Positions 1 to 8,465 are shown, counted from the stretch's first letter. The stretch is DNA of 24,380 nucleotides from Phil1 sp964546125 (GCA_964546125.1 CAZJIS010000027.1:1-24380), one strand, 5' to 3'. A program made the numbers and translations. The notes: generated from the letters alone by a model not told the origin.

Positions 1-259
1 AAAGCTGGTCGGCGGGGATATCGAGGTTGTTCTCCGCGTTCGCCACGGCCGAGTTAAGCACCTTGAGCACAGGCTCGCTCGCGGCCTTGGGCGTGAAGGT
101 CAAAATGGCCTTGGCTTCGGCGACGCTCTTGCCGCGGATAAGATCGACCACGATCTTCACTTTCCTGCTGGAAATGCGCACATACCGGGCGATGGCATGC
201 GGGCGCCTGTCGGCATTGGCCTTGCGCGCCGCGCTTTTTTCTCGCGATCTGGTTGCCAT
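1..259 (-). CDS. rplV: 50S ribosomal protein L22 (uL22), 3' part beyond the window
   Basis: This is the first 86 codons of L22, a large-subunit protein that lines the peptide exit tunnel. The start ATG is at 257-259 and is preceded by an AAGGAGGAGG ribosome binding site (262-279 region). The protein begins MATRSREKSAARKANADRRP and continues with the typical RYVRISSRKVKIVVDLIRGK segment, then an ALAILTFTPKAA-like block and LNSAVANAENN, all familiar L22 features. The gene runs off the left edge, so the C-terminal beta-hairpin loop cannot be seen. It follows rpsS by 16 bases, which is the standard S10 operon order (rpsS-rplV). Identification is firm. Confidence 0.96.
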   Translation of the reverse strand, partial: MATRSREKSAARKANADRRPHAIARYVRISSRKVKIVVDLIRGKSVAEAKAILTFTPKAASEPVLKVLNSAVANAENNLDIPADQL

Positions 260-275
260 GATTCGTTCCTCCTCC

Positions 276-557
276 TTATTTCGATCCGGAGGACTTCTCA
301 GACCCCCTGTGGCCGCGGAACGTGCGCGTGGGCGCGAACTCGCCCAGCTTGTGGCCGACCATTTCCTCGGTGACATATACCGGAACATGCTTCCTGCCGT
401 CGTGCACCGCGATGGTGTAACCCACCATCTGCGGGAATATCGTAGACGCACGGGACCACGTTTTCACGACCGATTTCCTGCCGCTCTCGTTCATCGCGTT
501 GATGCGCCCGAGCAGGCGTTCTTCAACAAACGGGCCCTTTTTGATTGATCTGCTCAT
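276..557 (-). CDS. rpsS: 30S ribosomal protein S19 (uS19)
   Basis: A 93-residue protein of normal S19 length that begins MSRSIKKGPFVEERLLGRI and has the family hallmarks TWSRASTIFPQMVGYTIAVH and GHKLGEFAPTRTFRGHRG. S19 sits in the head of the small subunit next to S13 and contacts 16S rRNA. The gene lies 20 bases after rplB and 16 bases before rplV, as in the conserved S10 operon. The start is supported by an AAAGGAG ribosome binding site just upstream (about 563-571). The C-terminus is Ser/Lys-rich and short, which is common. No anomalies seen. Confidence 0.98.
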   Translation of the reverse strand: MSRSIKKGPFVEERLLGRINAMNESGRKSVVKTWSRASTIFPQMVGYTIAVHDGRKHVPVYVTEEMVGHKLGEFAPTRTFRGHRGSEKSSGSK

Positions 558-577
558 TGATAGACTCCTTTCGCCTC

Positions 578-1411
578 TTACTTGCCGCCCCGGCGGTGCA
601 CGATGAACTTATCGTTGACGTTCTTGGTCTTGCGGGTCTTGTGGCCGAGCGCCGGCTTGCCCCACGGGGTGACCGGGCCGGGACGGCCGATGGGCGACTT
701 GCCCTCGCCGCCGCCGTGCGGGTGGTCACAGGGGTTCATAACGCTGCCTCGCACCGTCGGGCGGAAGCCCTTGTGGCGGATGCGGCCGGCTTTGCCGTAC
801 TTGATGTTCTCATGGTCGACGTTGCCGACCTGGCCGATGGTTGCCCGCGCGTTCATGGGCACGCGCCTCACTTCGCCGCTAGGGAGCCTGACCTGGGCGT
901 ATTTATCTTCCTTGGCCATGAGCTGGGCGGCGTTGCCCGCGCTGCGCACGAGCTGCGCGCCTTTGCCCGGGCGCAGTTCGATGCAGTGGATCATCGTGCC
1001 CACGGGGATCTGGCTGATGAGCATGGCGTTGCCGATCTTGATATCCGCGCCCTCGCCCGAGACGACCGTATCGCCGACATGGAGGCCGAGGGGGGCGATG
1101 ATGTAGCGCTTCTCACCGTCAAGGTAGTGCAAAAGGGCGATGTTCGAGCTGCGGTTGGGGTCGTACTCGATCGTAGCGACCTTCGCCGGCACGCCGTCCT
1201 TATCGCGCTTGAAATCGATGATGCGGTACTTGCGCCGCGCGCCGCCGCCGCGGTGGCGCACGGTGATGCGGCCATGCTTGTTGCGGCCGCCCTGGGAGCG
1301 CTTATCCTCGAGCAGCGAACGCTCGGGCTGGTTGCAAGTGATCTCCTCGAACGAGGAAACGGTCATAAAGCGCTGACCGGGGGTCGTGGGTTTGATCTTT
1401 CTAATTGCCAT
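578..1411 (-). CDS. rplB: 50S ribosomal protein L2 (uL2)
   Basis: A 277-residue protein, the usual L2 length. It starts MAIRKIKPTTPGQRFMTV and contains GGRNKHGRITVRHRGGG, and near the C-terminus (about residues 226-240) the NPCDHPHGGGEGKSPIGRPG segment. The conserved histidine of this loop is important for peptidyl transferase centre assembly in the family. Most bacteria have V or F where this protein has C in NPCDHPHGG; I treat that as ordinary variation. It follows rplW by 11 bases within the S10 operon, with a GGAGG ribosome binding site directly upstream. Confidence 0.98.
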   Translation of the reverse strand: MAIRKIKPTTPGQRFMTVSSFEEITCNQPERSLLEDKRSQGGRNKHGRITVRHRGGGARRKYRIIDFKRDKDGVPAKVATIEYDPNRSSNIALLHYLDGEKRYIIAPLGLHVGDTVVSGEGADIKIGNAMLISQIPVGTMIHCIELRPGKGAQLVRSAGNAAQLMAKEDKYAQVRLPSGEVRRVPMNARATIGQVGNVDHENIKYGKAGRIRHKGFRPTVRGSVMNPCDHPHGGGEGKSPIGRPGPVTPWGKPALGHKTRKTKNVNDKFIVHRRGGK

Positions 1412-1422
1412 GGGACGCCTCC

Positions 1423-1719
1423 TTACTGCGCGATGCTGTCGAAGAACTCGATGCCCTTGGAGTCCTTCTTGAGCTTCACATAGGCTTTCTTGGTGCTCGC
1501 CGTGCGGCCGATGTTACGGCCCTGACGCTTGAGCTTGCCCAGCGAATTGACGGTGTGCACGGACTCGACCTCGACGCCGAAAACAGCTTCGATCGCCTGG
1601 CGGATCTCGGTCTTGTTGGCCTTCTTGTCGACGATGAAGGTATAGGTCTTTTCGGCAAGATGGTCGTAGCTCTTCTCGGTGAGAACGGGCTTGATGATGA
1701 CGTCATAGGGGGATTTCAT
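1423..1719 (-). CDS. rplW: 50S ribosomal protein L23 (uL23)
   Basis: A 98-residue protein with the L23 opening MKSPYDVIIKPVLTEKSYD and the central YTFIVDKKANKTEIRQAIE block, followed by VEVESVHTVNSLGK. L23 sits at the tunnel exit and is the docking site for trigger factor and SRP. Its start codon overlaps the rplD stop by four bases (1716-1719, ATGA), which suggests translational coupling. Length and order are standard for the S10 operon. Confidence 0.97.
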   Translation of the reverse strand: MKSPYDVIIKPVLTEKSYDHLAEKTYTFIVDKKANKTEIRQAIEAVFGVEVESVHTVNSLGKLKRQGRNIGRTASTKKAYVKLKKDSKGIEFFDSIAQ

Positions 1720-2336
1720 GCGTACACCTCCTCGATCTTGGCGAGCGCATCCTTGGTAAGGATCAGCGTCTTATACTTGAGGATTTCATAAACGTTGAGC
1801 GTGCCCACGAGCGTGGTCTTCACGCCGGGGATGTTGCGCGCGGCGCGCTCGACGATCTCATCCTTCTCGGGCAGCACGATGAGGGCTTTTTCCACATCGA
1901 CCGCCTTGAGGGTCTTGATCATTTCCTTGGTTTTGGGGGCCGCGATGTCGAGCGCGTCGAACACCACGAGCGCGCGCTCGCCAAGCTTGCTCGCGAGGGC
2001 GCTCTTCATCGCAAGGCGCTTGACCTTGCGGTTGACGCTCACGCGGTAATCGCGGGGCTTGGGGGCAAATGCGACGCCGCCGTGGGTGAAAATGGGCGCG
2101 CGGTTGCTCGCGTGGCGGGCACGGCCCGTCCCCTTCTGGCGGTAGATCTTGATGCCGCCGCCGCGCACTTCGGCGCGGGTGAGCGCGCTTTGCGTGCCCT
2201 GGCGCTGGTTCGCGAGATAGGCCCTGACGACCTCGTGCATCACCGGCACGTTGATCTCGGCGCCGAAGATGTTCTCGCTCAGTTCGACTTCGCCGATGTT
2301 CTCGCCGGCGATATTATGCAATGCTACCTTAGGCAT
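1716..2336 (-). CDS. rplD: 50S ribosomal protein L4 (uL4)
   Basis: A 206-residue L4. The N-terminal region MPKVALHNIAGENIGEVEL is followed by the extended loop signature QRQGTQSALTRAEVRGGG and the GTGRARHASNRAPIFTHGG motif (about residues 70-90). The C-terminal domain has the typical VVFDALD and MIKTLKAVDVEKALIVLPE segments. In Gram-negative bacteria L4 also represses its own operon; whether that happens here cannot be seen. It lies 23 bases after rplC and overlaps rplW by four bases. Confidence 0.97.
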   Translation of the reverse strand: MPKVALHNIAGENIGEVELSENIFGAEINVPVMHEVVRAYLANQRQGTQSALTRAEVRGGGIKIYRQKGTGRARHASNRAPIFTHGGVAFAPKPRDYRVSVNRKVKRLAMKSALASKLGERALVVFDALDIAAPKTKEMIKTLKAVDVEKALIVLPEKDEIVERAARNIPGVKTTLVGTLNVYEILKYKTLILTKDALAKIEEVYA

Positions 2337-2359
2337 GTTCGTTCTCCTTTCGCTCGGCC

Positions 2360-2986
2360 TTACTTAACGGTTTCCCGGATCATGACAAGGCCGCCCTTCG
2401 CGCCGGGCACGGCGCCCTTGACGAGCAGCAGGTTGCGCTCGGCGTCCACCCGCACAACTTCGAGGTTCTGCACGGTGATGCGCTCGGCACCCATGTGGCC
2501 CGGCAGGCGCTTGGTCCTGAAGACCTCGCCGGGGTAGGTGTTGGCGCTCATCGCGCCGGGCACGCGGTAGGAGTGCGAACCGTGGGTCTTACGGCCGCGC
2601 GCCTGGTTCCAGCGCTTGATGTTGCCCTCGAAGCCCTTGCCCTTGCTCACGCCCACAACGTCCACCTTGTCGCCCGCGCCGAAGATGTCCGCCTTGATGA
2701 CCTGACCGACCTCGTAGGCCGCGGTATCTTCAAGGGGCAGCTCGCGCACATGGCGGTGGGCGCCCACGCCGGCCTTTTTGAGATGGCCGAGCTCCGGGCG
2801 GGTGATGAGCTTCTCGCGCACGGGGCCGAAAGCCACCTGCACGGCGTCATATCCATCGTTGCCCTGGGTCTTCACCTGCACCACCGGGCAGGGGCCGGCA
2901 AGCACGACGGTGACGGGGATCATGGTCCCGTCTTCTCTGAACATCTGGGTCATTCCGACCTTGGTGCCCAAAATCGCTTTCTTCAT
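2360..2986 (-). CDS. rplC: 50S ribosomal protein L3 (uL3)
   Basis: A 208-residue L3, the usual length, when started at MKKAILGTKVGMTQMF (ATG 2984-2986). A longer in-frame start at 3028 exists but would overlap rpsJ; the GGAGGTGG ribosome binding site at about 2992-2999 fixes the shorter start. Typical L3 segments are VTVVLAGPCPVVQVKT near the N-terminus and GKGFEGNIKRWNQARGRKTH (about residues 127-146), the tip that approaches the peptidyl transferase centre. It is followed by HSYRVPGAMSANTYPG. Second gene of the S10 operon, 16 bases after rpsJ. Confidence 0.97.
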   Translation of the reverse strand: MKKAILGTKVGMTQMFREDGTMIPVTVVLAGPCPVVQVKTQGNDGYDAVQVAFGPVREKLITRPELGHLKKAGVGAHRHVRELPLEDTAAYEVGQVIKADIFGAGDKVDVVGVSKGKGFEGNIKRWNQARGRKTHGSHSYRVPGAMSANTYPGEVFRTKRLPGHMGAERITVQNLEVVRVDAERNLLLVKGAVPGAKGGLVMIRETVK

Positions 2987-3002
2987 GTTTTCCACCTCCA
3001 GG

Positions 3003-3311
3003 TTACAGCTTGATCTCGATGTCCACACCAGCGGGGAGATCGAGCTTCATGAGCGCATCCACGGTTTTCGCGGAAGGCTGCAGAATGTCGATCAGGCGCT
3101 TGTGGGTTCTCATCTCGAACTGCTCGCGACTGTCCTTGTGCTTGAAAGGCGAACGGAGGATGGTAACGATTTCCTTCTCCGTGGGCAGGGGGATCGGTCC
3201 GCTCACGCGCGCCCCCGTCCGCTTGGCCGTTTCAACGATCTTTTCGGCGCTCTGGTCGATCAGGTTGTGCTCATAGGCCTTGAGCTTGATGCGAATCTTC
3301 TGATTTGCCAT
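3003..3311 (-). CDS. rpsJ: 30S ribosomal protein S10 (uS10, NusE)
   Basis: A 102-residue S10, first gene of its operon. The start MANQKIRIKLKAYEHN (ATG 3309-3311) has an AAGGAGG ribosome binding site at about 3319-3325. An upstream in-frame start at 3368 is rejected because it adds residues not found in S10. The central TERTGARVSGPIPLPT-like block reads here as TAKRTGARVSGPIPLPTEKE, followed by EQFEMRTHKRLIDI, the classic S10 signature. S10 also acts as NusE in transcription antitermination. The upstream 600 bases contain no gene but hold a good promoter (about 3510-3538). Confidence 0.97.
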   Translation of the reverse strand: MANQKIRIKLKAYEHNLIDQSAEKIVETAKRTGARVSGPIPLPTEKEIVTILRSPFKHKDSREQFEMRTHKRLIDILQPSAKTVDALMKLDLPAGVDIEIKL

Positions 3312-3509
3312 ATTATTTCCCTCCTTGTAGTATCGGGGCCGTACACGCAGCCGTGTGTTTCTTTCCAAAAACTCCGGCCGGGCGCAACCGCCCGTGCCCG
3401 TAACGTGGGCGCCTCTCGGAAATTACCCGGATGGCATACCGGCAACCTCCCGCGAGGCCAATCCGTTATCCGCGCGCAAAAAACATGCGTTTTTCTGCGC
3501 AACGTACCA

Positions 3510-3538
3510 ATGATACACGATAAACGATGGATTGGCAA
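3510..3538 (-). promoter_or_regulatory. SigA-type promoter of the S10 operon, with A-tract UP element
   Basis: On the minus strand I read TTGCCA (3533-3538), a 17-base spacer, and TATCAT (3510-3515). Transcription would start near 3503 and give a leader of about 190 bases before rpsJ. Directly upstream (about 3540-3600) are repeated A-runs of 4 to 7 bases at roughly helical spacing, as expected of an UP element on a very strong promoter. The leader contains two small perfect hairpins (3343-3356 and 3380-3393). The pair is the best one in this intergenic region; no transcript data support it. Confidence 0.6.
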
Positions 3539-3908
3539 TAGTTTTTTTGTTCGGGAATGAATATTTTTTCGCTTTTTGCAAAAGTGGCTTTTTTGCCGCA
3601 ATATCTGGTGTTTTTCGCCAAAGCGCACACACTTCTATCGCAAAATGCGCCGCTTGACTCAACGAGTTTTCTTTGACTGCCCCGCCCCGCGTTTTCGGGC
3701 GGCAAAGCGTGAGTAGGGCGAAAGCCCGCGGTTCTCATCCGGTTTTGGCGCGCATGCCATCTAAACCGGAAAGAAATCAAGATGTGCGCCCCAATCCCCG
3801 GGGCGGAACAGGGGCCGATATTGAATCGGCCCCCGCAATGATTCGCGATGGGTTCTCAGGGCCGGCGGTCCTATGCGGGATTTTTGGGCGGCGTCCCCGG
3901 CGTTCCTA
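3539..3908. other. Intergenic region between trxA and the S10 promoter with several hairpins, no gene
   Basis: I see no credible coding sequence here. The part nearest the promoter is AT-rich. The rest (3676-3833) is GC-rich and carries four inverted repeats: 3682-3687 with 3697-3702; 3716-3719 with 3724-3727 around a GAAA loop; 3738-3745 with 3763-3770, enclosing a second stem 3746-3749 with 3756-3759; and 3811-3819 with 3825-3833. None is followed by a clear U-run on either strand. They may end trxA transcription in a non-canonical way or form part of an unrecognised structured RNA. I cannot assign a known RNA family. Confidence 0.5.
3811..3833 (-). terminator. Possible terminator hairpin downstream of trxA
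   Basis: A perfect 9-base stem, GGGGCCGAT with ATCGGCCCC, closes a 5-base loop, 75 bases beyond the trxA stop. It is followed on the minus strand only by TGTTCC rather than a real U-run, so it is a weak intrinsic terminator at best. It is the strongest stem in the right place, between a finished operon and the next promoter. Confidence 0.4.
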
Positions 3909-4220
3909 TTAAAGCCCCAGCGCTTTCACATAATCTGCCTTGCCGCGCACGCCCACGATGCGCTCCCCTTCGAGCCCGTCGCGGAAGACGATCACGCAGG
4001 GAATCGAAACGACGCGGAAGCGCTGCGCAAGCTCGGGTTCTTCATCGACGTTGACTTTGCAGATCTTCGCCCTGTCCCCCGCCTCCCCGGCGAGCTCCTC
4101 GATCACGGGGCCGAGCATGCGGCACGGGCCGCACCAGGGGGCCCAGAAATCCACGAGCACGGGCACGCCGGGTGTTGCGATCTCCGCCTCGAAATCAGCT
4201 TTGGTCAGTTGTTTTGCCAT
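3909..4220 (-). CDS. trxA: Thioredoxin
   Basis: A 103-residue cytosolic thioredoxin starting MAKQLTKADFEAEI (ATG 4218-4220), with an AAAGGAG site at about 4230-4236. The active site is FWAPWCGPCRMLGPVIEEL (about residues 24-42), with the redox pair WCGPC, followed by KVNVDEEPELAQRF and the cis-proline region VVSIPCVIVF. The usual threonine before the cis-proline is replaced by Ser-Ile-Pro, and a Cys follows the proline (IPC), where P-T or P-S is common. It overlaps the end of the RseC-family gene by 26 bases, so the two are probably translationally coupled. A longer in-frame start at 4412 was rejected: no homology and it would lie inside the upstream gene. Confidence 0.93.
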   Translation of the reverse strand: MAKQLTKADFEAEIATPGVPVLVDFWAPWCGPCRMLGPVIEELAGEAGDRAKICKVNVDEEPELAQRFRVVSIPCVIVFRDGLEGERIVGVRGKADYVKALGL

Positions 4221-4654
4221 GGTCGTTTTCTCCTTTTGGAATAGATTGCGTTGGTTCCAGTATCTCCACCATGCGCGGTTTGAACCCGCGCATGCGCGAA
4301 AAGCACGGTTCGAGCGCGCGCAGGGCGGCAAAAGTGCCGCCGGCGAACAGCAGCGCCGCGAGCGCCGCATACAATTCGCCCCACAAGCTGCCGAGCGCCA
4401 CGCCCGCGACAAAGGCCGCGAGCGGCGCGCCGTAAACGATCAGGCTCGCGCCGAGCACGCCGCCCTCGTGCAGCTCGATGACGACGGCGTCGCCGACCGA
4501 TGCGTGGAGCACGTTTTCAAGCTCCACCTCCGCCGCATCTTCGCCCAGGCGAAAGCACGCGGTGCAGTGACCGCAGGCGGTGCTTCGCACAAAGCGCACC
4601 ACGGCCGCAGTCCCCCTGTTTTCAACGACGACGCCGGTTTGGCGCATGCCGCGC

Positions 4655-4662
<8 letters not shown>
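4195..4662 (-). CDS. RseC/MucC-family membrane protein (SoxR-reducing system RseC-like)
   Basis: About 155 residues. The N-terminal domain has VVVENRGTAAVVRFVRSTACGHCTACF (about residues 10-37 in total), a cluster of cysteines C-x2-C-x2-C typical of RseC/MucC, then a beta-rich stretch ELENVLHASVGDAVVIEL. Two hydrophobic membrane segments follow (about residues 70-95 and 97-118), then a basic C-terminus. In proteobacteria RseC modulates sigma-E signalling and is linked to Rsx/Rnf-type redox systems; in Clostridia the role is unclear. The start is uncertain: ATG 4662 overlaps the aspS stop by eight bases, while ATG 4647 or 4671 are alternatives and none has a strong ribosome binding site. It sits between aspS and trxA and overlaps both. 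Confidence 0.75.
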
Positions 4663-6448
<1,786 letters not shown>

Positions 6449-6491
6449 AGTCGTTCCCTTCCTTTATTCTATTCGCAAATAGAAATTCCGT

Positions 6492-7760
6492 TTATTCCGC
6501 CTCTTTGACCGCCGCGGCCAACGCCGCCGCATCCGCAAGCGCAAACTCGCGCTCGCCGCCGCCGGTCATGCTCTTGCATTTAACAATGCCGCGGTTAAGC
6601 TCATCTTCGCCGAGTACCGCCGCAAAGCGCGCGCCGAGCTTATCGGCATACTTGAACTGCGCCTTGAAGCTCCTGCCCGCATGGTCGAATTCAACCGTAA
6701 CGCCGCGGCCCCGCAGCGCCGCCGCAAGCGAAAGACCTGCCGCGCGGGCGGCATCCCCCATGGCCGCAACGTAAACGTCAAGCGGCGCGGGCGCGGGAAT
6801 CGGGCGAAAGCCCTCGGCCACGAGCAGCAACCGCTCCATGCCCATGCCAAAGCCCACGGCGCTCATTTCCGGGCCGCCAAGCTCACCGATCAGGTTATCA
6901 TACCGCCCGCCGCCGCACACCGTGCCGCGGTACGCGCCCGCGGTCGAAAGGATTTCAAACACCGTTTTTGTATAGTAATCAAGCCCGCGCACGATCATCG
7001 GGTCCACTTGATAAGCGATGCCGAGCGCGTCGAGGCAGGCCTTGAGCTCTTCAAAATGCGCGGCGCAGTCCGCATCAAGGTAATCGAGCGTCTTGGGCGC
7101 ATCCCGCACAATCCGCCGGCAGCTTTCCTCCTTGCAATCGAGGATGCGGATCGGGTTCTTTTCAAAGCGTGTTTTGCAGGTCGCGCAAAGCGCGGCGTGG
7201 TTTTGCGCGAGGTAAGCTTTGAGCGCCTCGTTGTAGACCTTGCGGCAGCTCGGGCAGCCGATGCTGTTGATGTTGACCGAAAGCCCTTCGATGCCCAAGC
7301 GCCCGAGAAGCTCCAGGGCAAGGTCGATGACCTCCGCGTCCGCGCTCGCGCGCGGCGCGCCGAAGATCTCCACGCCGAACTGGTGGTGCTCGCGCAACCT
7401 TCCCGCCTGCGGCTTATCGTAGCGGAACACCGGGCAATAAAGATAATACATCTTCGTGGGCTGCGCATCGGCAAAGAGCCTGTTTTCAAGGAACATGCGC
7501 ACCGCCCCGGCCGTGCCCTCGGGCTTGAGGGTAACCGAACGGTCCCCCTTATCGGTGAAGGTGTACATTTCCTTTTGCACGATGTCGGTCGTATCCCCCA
7601 CGCCGCGCAAAAACAGCTCCGTATGCTCGAGCACGGGCGTGCGCGTTTCCGCAAACCCGTAGGCCGCGCAAAGTTCGCGCGCCTGCGCCTCGACATACTG
7701 CCATTTGTAGCTCTCTTTGGGGGTAACATCTTTCATTCCCTTGGGCGCCTGATACTGCAT
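6492..7760 (-). CDS. hisS: Histidyl-tRNA synthetase
   Basis: A 422-residue class II synthetase. Motif 1/2 regions include TLKPEGTAGAVRMF (residues 77-90) and FRYDKPQAGRLREHHQFGVE (112-131, with the motif 2 arginine), and the histidine-specific block VRGLDYYTKTVFE (257-269). Motif 3 is SAVGFGMGMERLLL. A cysteine-rich insertion with CPSC (169-172), CATC (192-195) and later cysteines lies between the HisRS motifs, as in other clostridial enzymes; it might bind metal. A C-terminal anticodon-binding domain follows. The start has a GAGGTGA site at about 7764-7770. It is the first gene after a T-box leader. Confidence 0.96.
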   Translation of the reverse strand: MQYQAPKGMKDVTPKESYKWQYVEAQARELCAAYGFAETRTPVLEHTELFLRGVGDTTDIVQKEMYTFTDKGDRSVTLKPEGTAGAVRMFLENRLFADAQPTKMYYLYCPVFRYDKPQAGRLREHHQFGVEIFGAPRASADAEVIDLALELLGRLGIEGLSVNINSIGCPSCRKVYNEALKAYLAQNHAALCATCKTRFEKNPIRILDCKEESCRRIVRDAPKTLDYLDADCAAHFEELKACLDALGIAYQVDPMIVRGLDYYTKTVFEILSTAGAYRGTVCGGGRYDNLIGELGGPEMSAVGFGMGMERLLLVAEGFRPIPAPAPLDVYVAAMGDAARAAGLSLAAALRGRGVTVEFDHAGRSFKAQFKYADKLGARFAAVLGEDELNRGIVKCKSMTGGGEREFALADAAALAAAVKEAE

Positions 7761-7783
7761 GGTTCACCTCATTCGTTCGTCAT

Positions 7784-7822
7784 AAAAAACAGGGTCCTCC
7801 ATCCCTAGGGACGGAGGACCCG
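7784..7822 (-). terminator. T-box-regulated intrinsic terminator
   Basis: The stem GGGTCCTCC with GGAGGACCC, extended by a G-T pair and TCC/GGA, closes a short loop and is followed by TGTTTTTT on the minus strand. It lies immediately after the T-box sequence, whose 3' part overlaps the stem base, as expected for a terminator/antiterminator switch. Confidence 0.92.
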
Positions 7823-8006
7823 CGGTACCACCCTGATTGGGCTTTTTAAAGCCCCTCTTTGCCCCTTAACGCGGGAGGTCGGCCGCGCATTTGTGCGCGG
7901 CGGCTCGCGGAGCGTCCATCGCTTCCCCGGCGCAAGACGGCTCACAGCCACGGCCGCCACTCTCTTTTGCGCGTTTGGGAGGCTACTTCCCCGTTCATCG
8001 CCTTAA
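7784..8006 (-). promoter_or_regulatory. T-box riboswitch leader of hisS-aspS
   Basis: The minus strand carries the T-box signature AGGGTGGTACCGCGG (7820-7834), followed directly by a long terminator hairpin and a U-run (7784-7822), and preceded by a Stem I region (about 7905-8000). Stem I has GGGGAAGTAG near its 5' end and a long helix GCGCAA/TTGCGC enclosing the AGAGAG-rich distal part. A lower helix CGGGG (7989-7993) with CTCCG (7908-7912) places GAC (7914-7916) as the specifier codon, followed by a purine, so it would sense uncharged tRNA-Asp. The variable base in TGGN is T, which can pair with G73 of tRNA-Asp but not with C73 of tRNA-His. The element itself is certain; the specifier is my inference. 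Confidence 0.93.
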
Positions 8007-8012
8007 GCTGTT

Positions 8013-8041
8013 ATTATAGCGGGAAAACGGGAAAATGTCAA
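8013..8041 (-). promoter_or_regulatory. Consensus SigA promoter of the hisS-aspS operon
   Basis: On the minus strand TTGACA (8036-8041) and TATAAT (8013-8018) are both perfect consensus hexamers and are separated by exactly 17 bases. Transcription should start near 8006, just before Stem I of the T-box leader. A perfect promoter with control left to the leader RNA fits T-box operons. Confidence 0.9.
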
Positions 8042-8049
8042 CCGCCGGA

Positions 8050-8077
8050 ACAGAGAAAGGGCGGCTGACGCCGCCCC
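8050..8077 (-). terminator. Terminator of the superoxide reductase gene
   Basis: The 7-base stem GGGCGGC with GCCGCCC (8059-8065 and 8070-8076) around a 4-base loop lies 16 bases beyond the gene's stop codon and is followed on the minus strand by TTTCTCTGTT. It separates this gene from the hisS promoter, which begins only nine bases further on. Confidence 0.72.
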
Positions 8078-8092
8078 TCAAAACCCGAAATC

Positions 8093-8329
8093 TTAGATAT
8101 CCTTCGCCCAGAGGCCGTGCAGGTTGCACCAGGCAAAGGCGCGCACGGGCTTGTCGCCGCANNNNNNNNNNNNNNNNNNNNNNNNNNNNNNNNNNNNNNN
8201 NNNNNNNNNNNNNNNNNNNNNNNNNNNNNNNNNNNNNNNNNNNNNNNNNNNNNNNNNNNNNCCGGCGGCGTGGATCATGCCCACGAGGTTGCCGCAATGC
8301 TCACAAATAAAGAATTTCGTATCACACAT
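8093..8329 (-). CDS. Desulfoferrodoxin / superoxide reductase, interrupted by an assembly gap
   Basis: Both ends are recognisable. The N-terminus MCDTKFFICEHCGNLVGMIH has the C-x2-C pair of the desulforedoxin-like Fe(Cys)4 domain. The C-terminus AFAWCNLHGLWAKDI has the C-N-x-H motif that supplies the Cys and one His ligand of the catalytic iron in superoxide reductases. The middle, which should hold the other histidine ligands, falls in 100 N (8162-8261). Only 44 residues are visible against about 125 in the family, so the true gap is probably near 240 bases and 100 N is likely a placeholder. The start has a GGGAGG site at about 8340-8345. It would reduce superoxide to peroxide, protecting an anaerobe. 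Confidence 0.85.
   Translation of the reverse strand: MCDTKFFICEHCGNLVGMIHAAXXXXXXXXXXXXXXXXXXXXXXXXXXXXXXXXXXCGDKPVRAFAWCNLHGLWAKDI
8162..8261. other. Assembly gap (100 N)
   Basis: Exactly 100 undetermined bases, the usual placeholder for a scaffold join of unknown size. It falls inside the superoxide reductase gene. The two flanks match the two ends of one protein, so the join itself is plausible. Confidence 0.99.
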
Positions 8330-8368
8330 AGTAAACGACCTCCCAACATTATAGTTCTATATTGAATA

Positions 8369-8396
8369 AGTATAACGATTGCAAAAGGCTTGTCAA
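8369..8396 (-). promoter_or_regulatory. Promoter of the superoxide reductase gene
   Basis: TTGACA (8391-8396) and TATACT (8369-8374) on the minus strand are separated by 16 bases, giving a start near 8362 and a short leader of about 30 bases with a strong ribosome binding site. The predicted start overlaps a 12-base perfect palindrome TATAGTTCTATA (8350-8361), which could be an operator. The regulator is unknown. Confidence 0.72.
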
Positions 8397-8410
8397 GGCG
8401 CATTGCACCG

Positions 8411-8453
8411 AAGGAAACGGGCGGGGGGGCCGGCCTGCGCCGCCCCCGCCCGC
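8411..8453 (-). terminator. Terminator at the end of the lysine operon
   Basis: After etfA the minus strand has a very GC-rich hairpin in which CGGGCGGGGGC pairs with GCCCCCCCGCCCG around a GGCGCAGGCC-type loop, followed by TTTCCTT. It starts 13 bases beyond the stop codon and precedes the superoxide reductase promoter. Confidence 0.78.
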
Positions 8454-8465
8454 AAAAAACTGCAA

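Noticed and set aside
3260..3780. Minus-strand open frames of 79 to 122 codons upstream of rpsJ
   Set aside because: They cross the predicted promoter and A-tracts, show no family features, and have no convincing ribosome binding site.
7870..7895. CAC in the leader of hisS as a histidine specifier
   Set aside because: It lies within a perfect hairpin (CCGCGCA with TGCGCGG) downstream of Stem I, not in the specifier loop position.
8348..8353. TATAAT upstream of the superoxide reductase gene as its -10
   Set aside because: No -35 hexamer at suitable spacing; TTGACA-16-TATACT a little further upstream is a much better pair.
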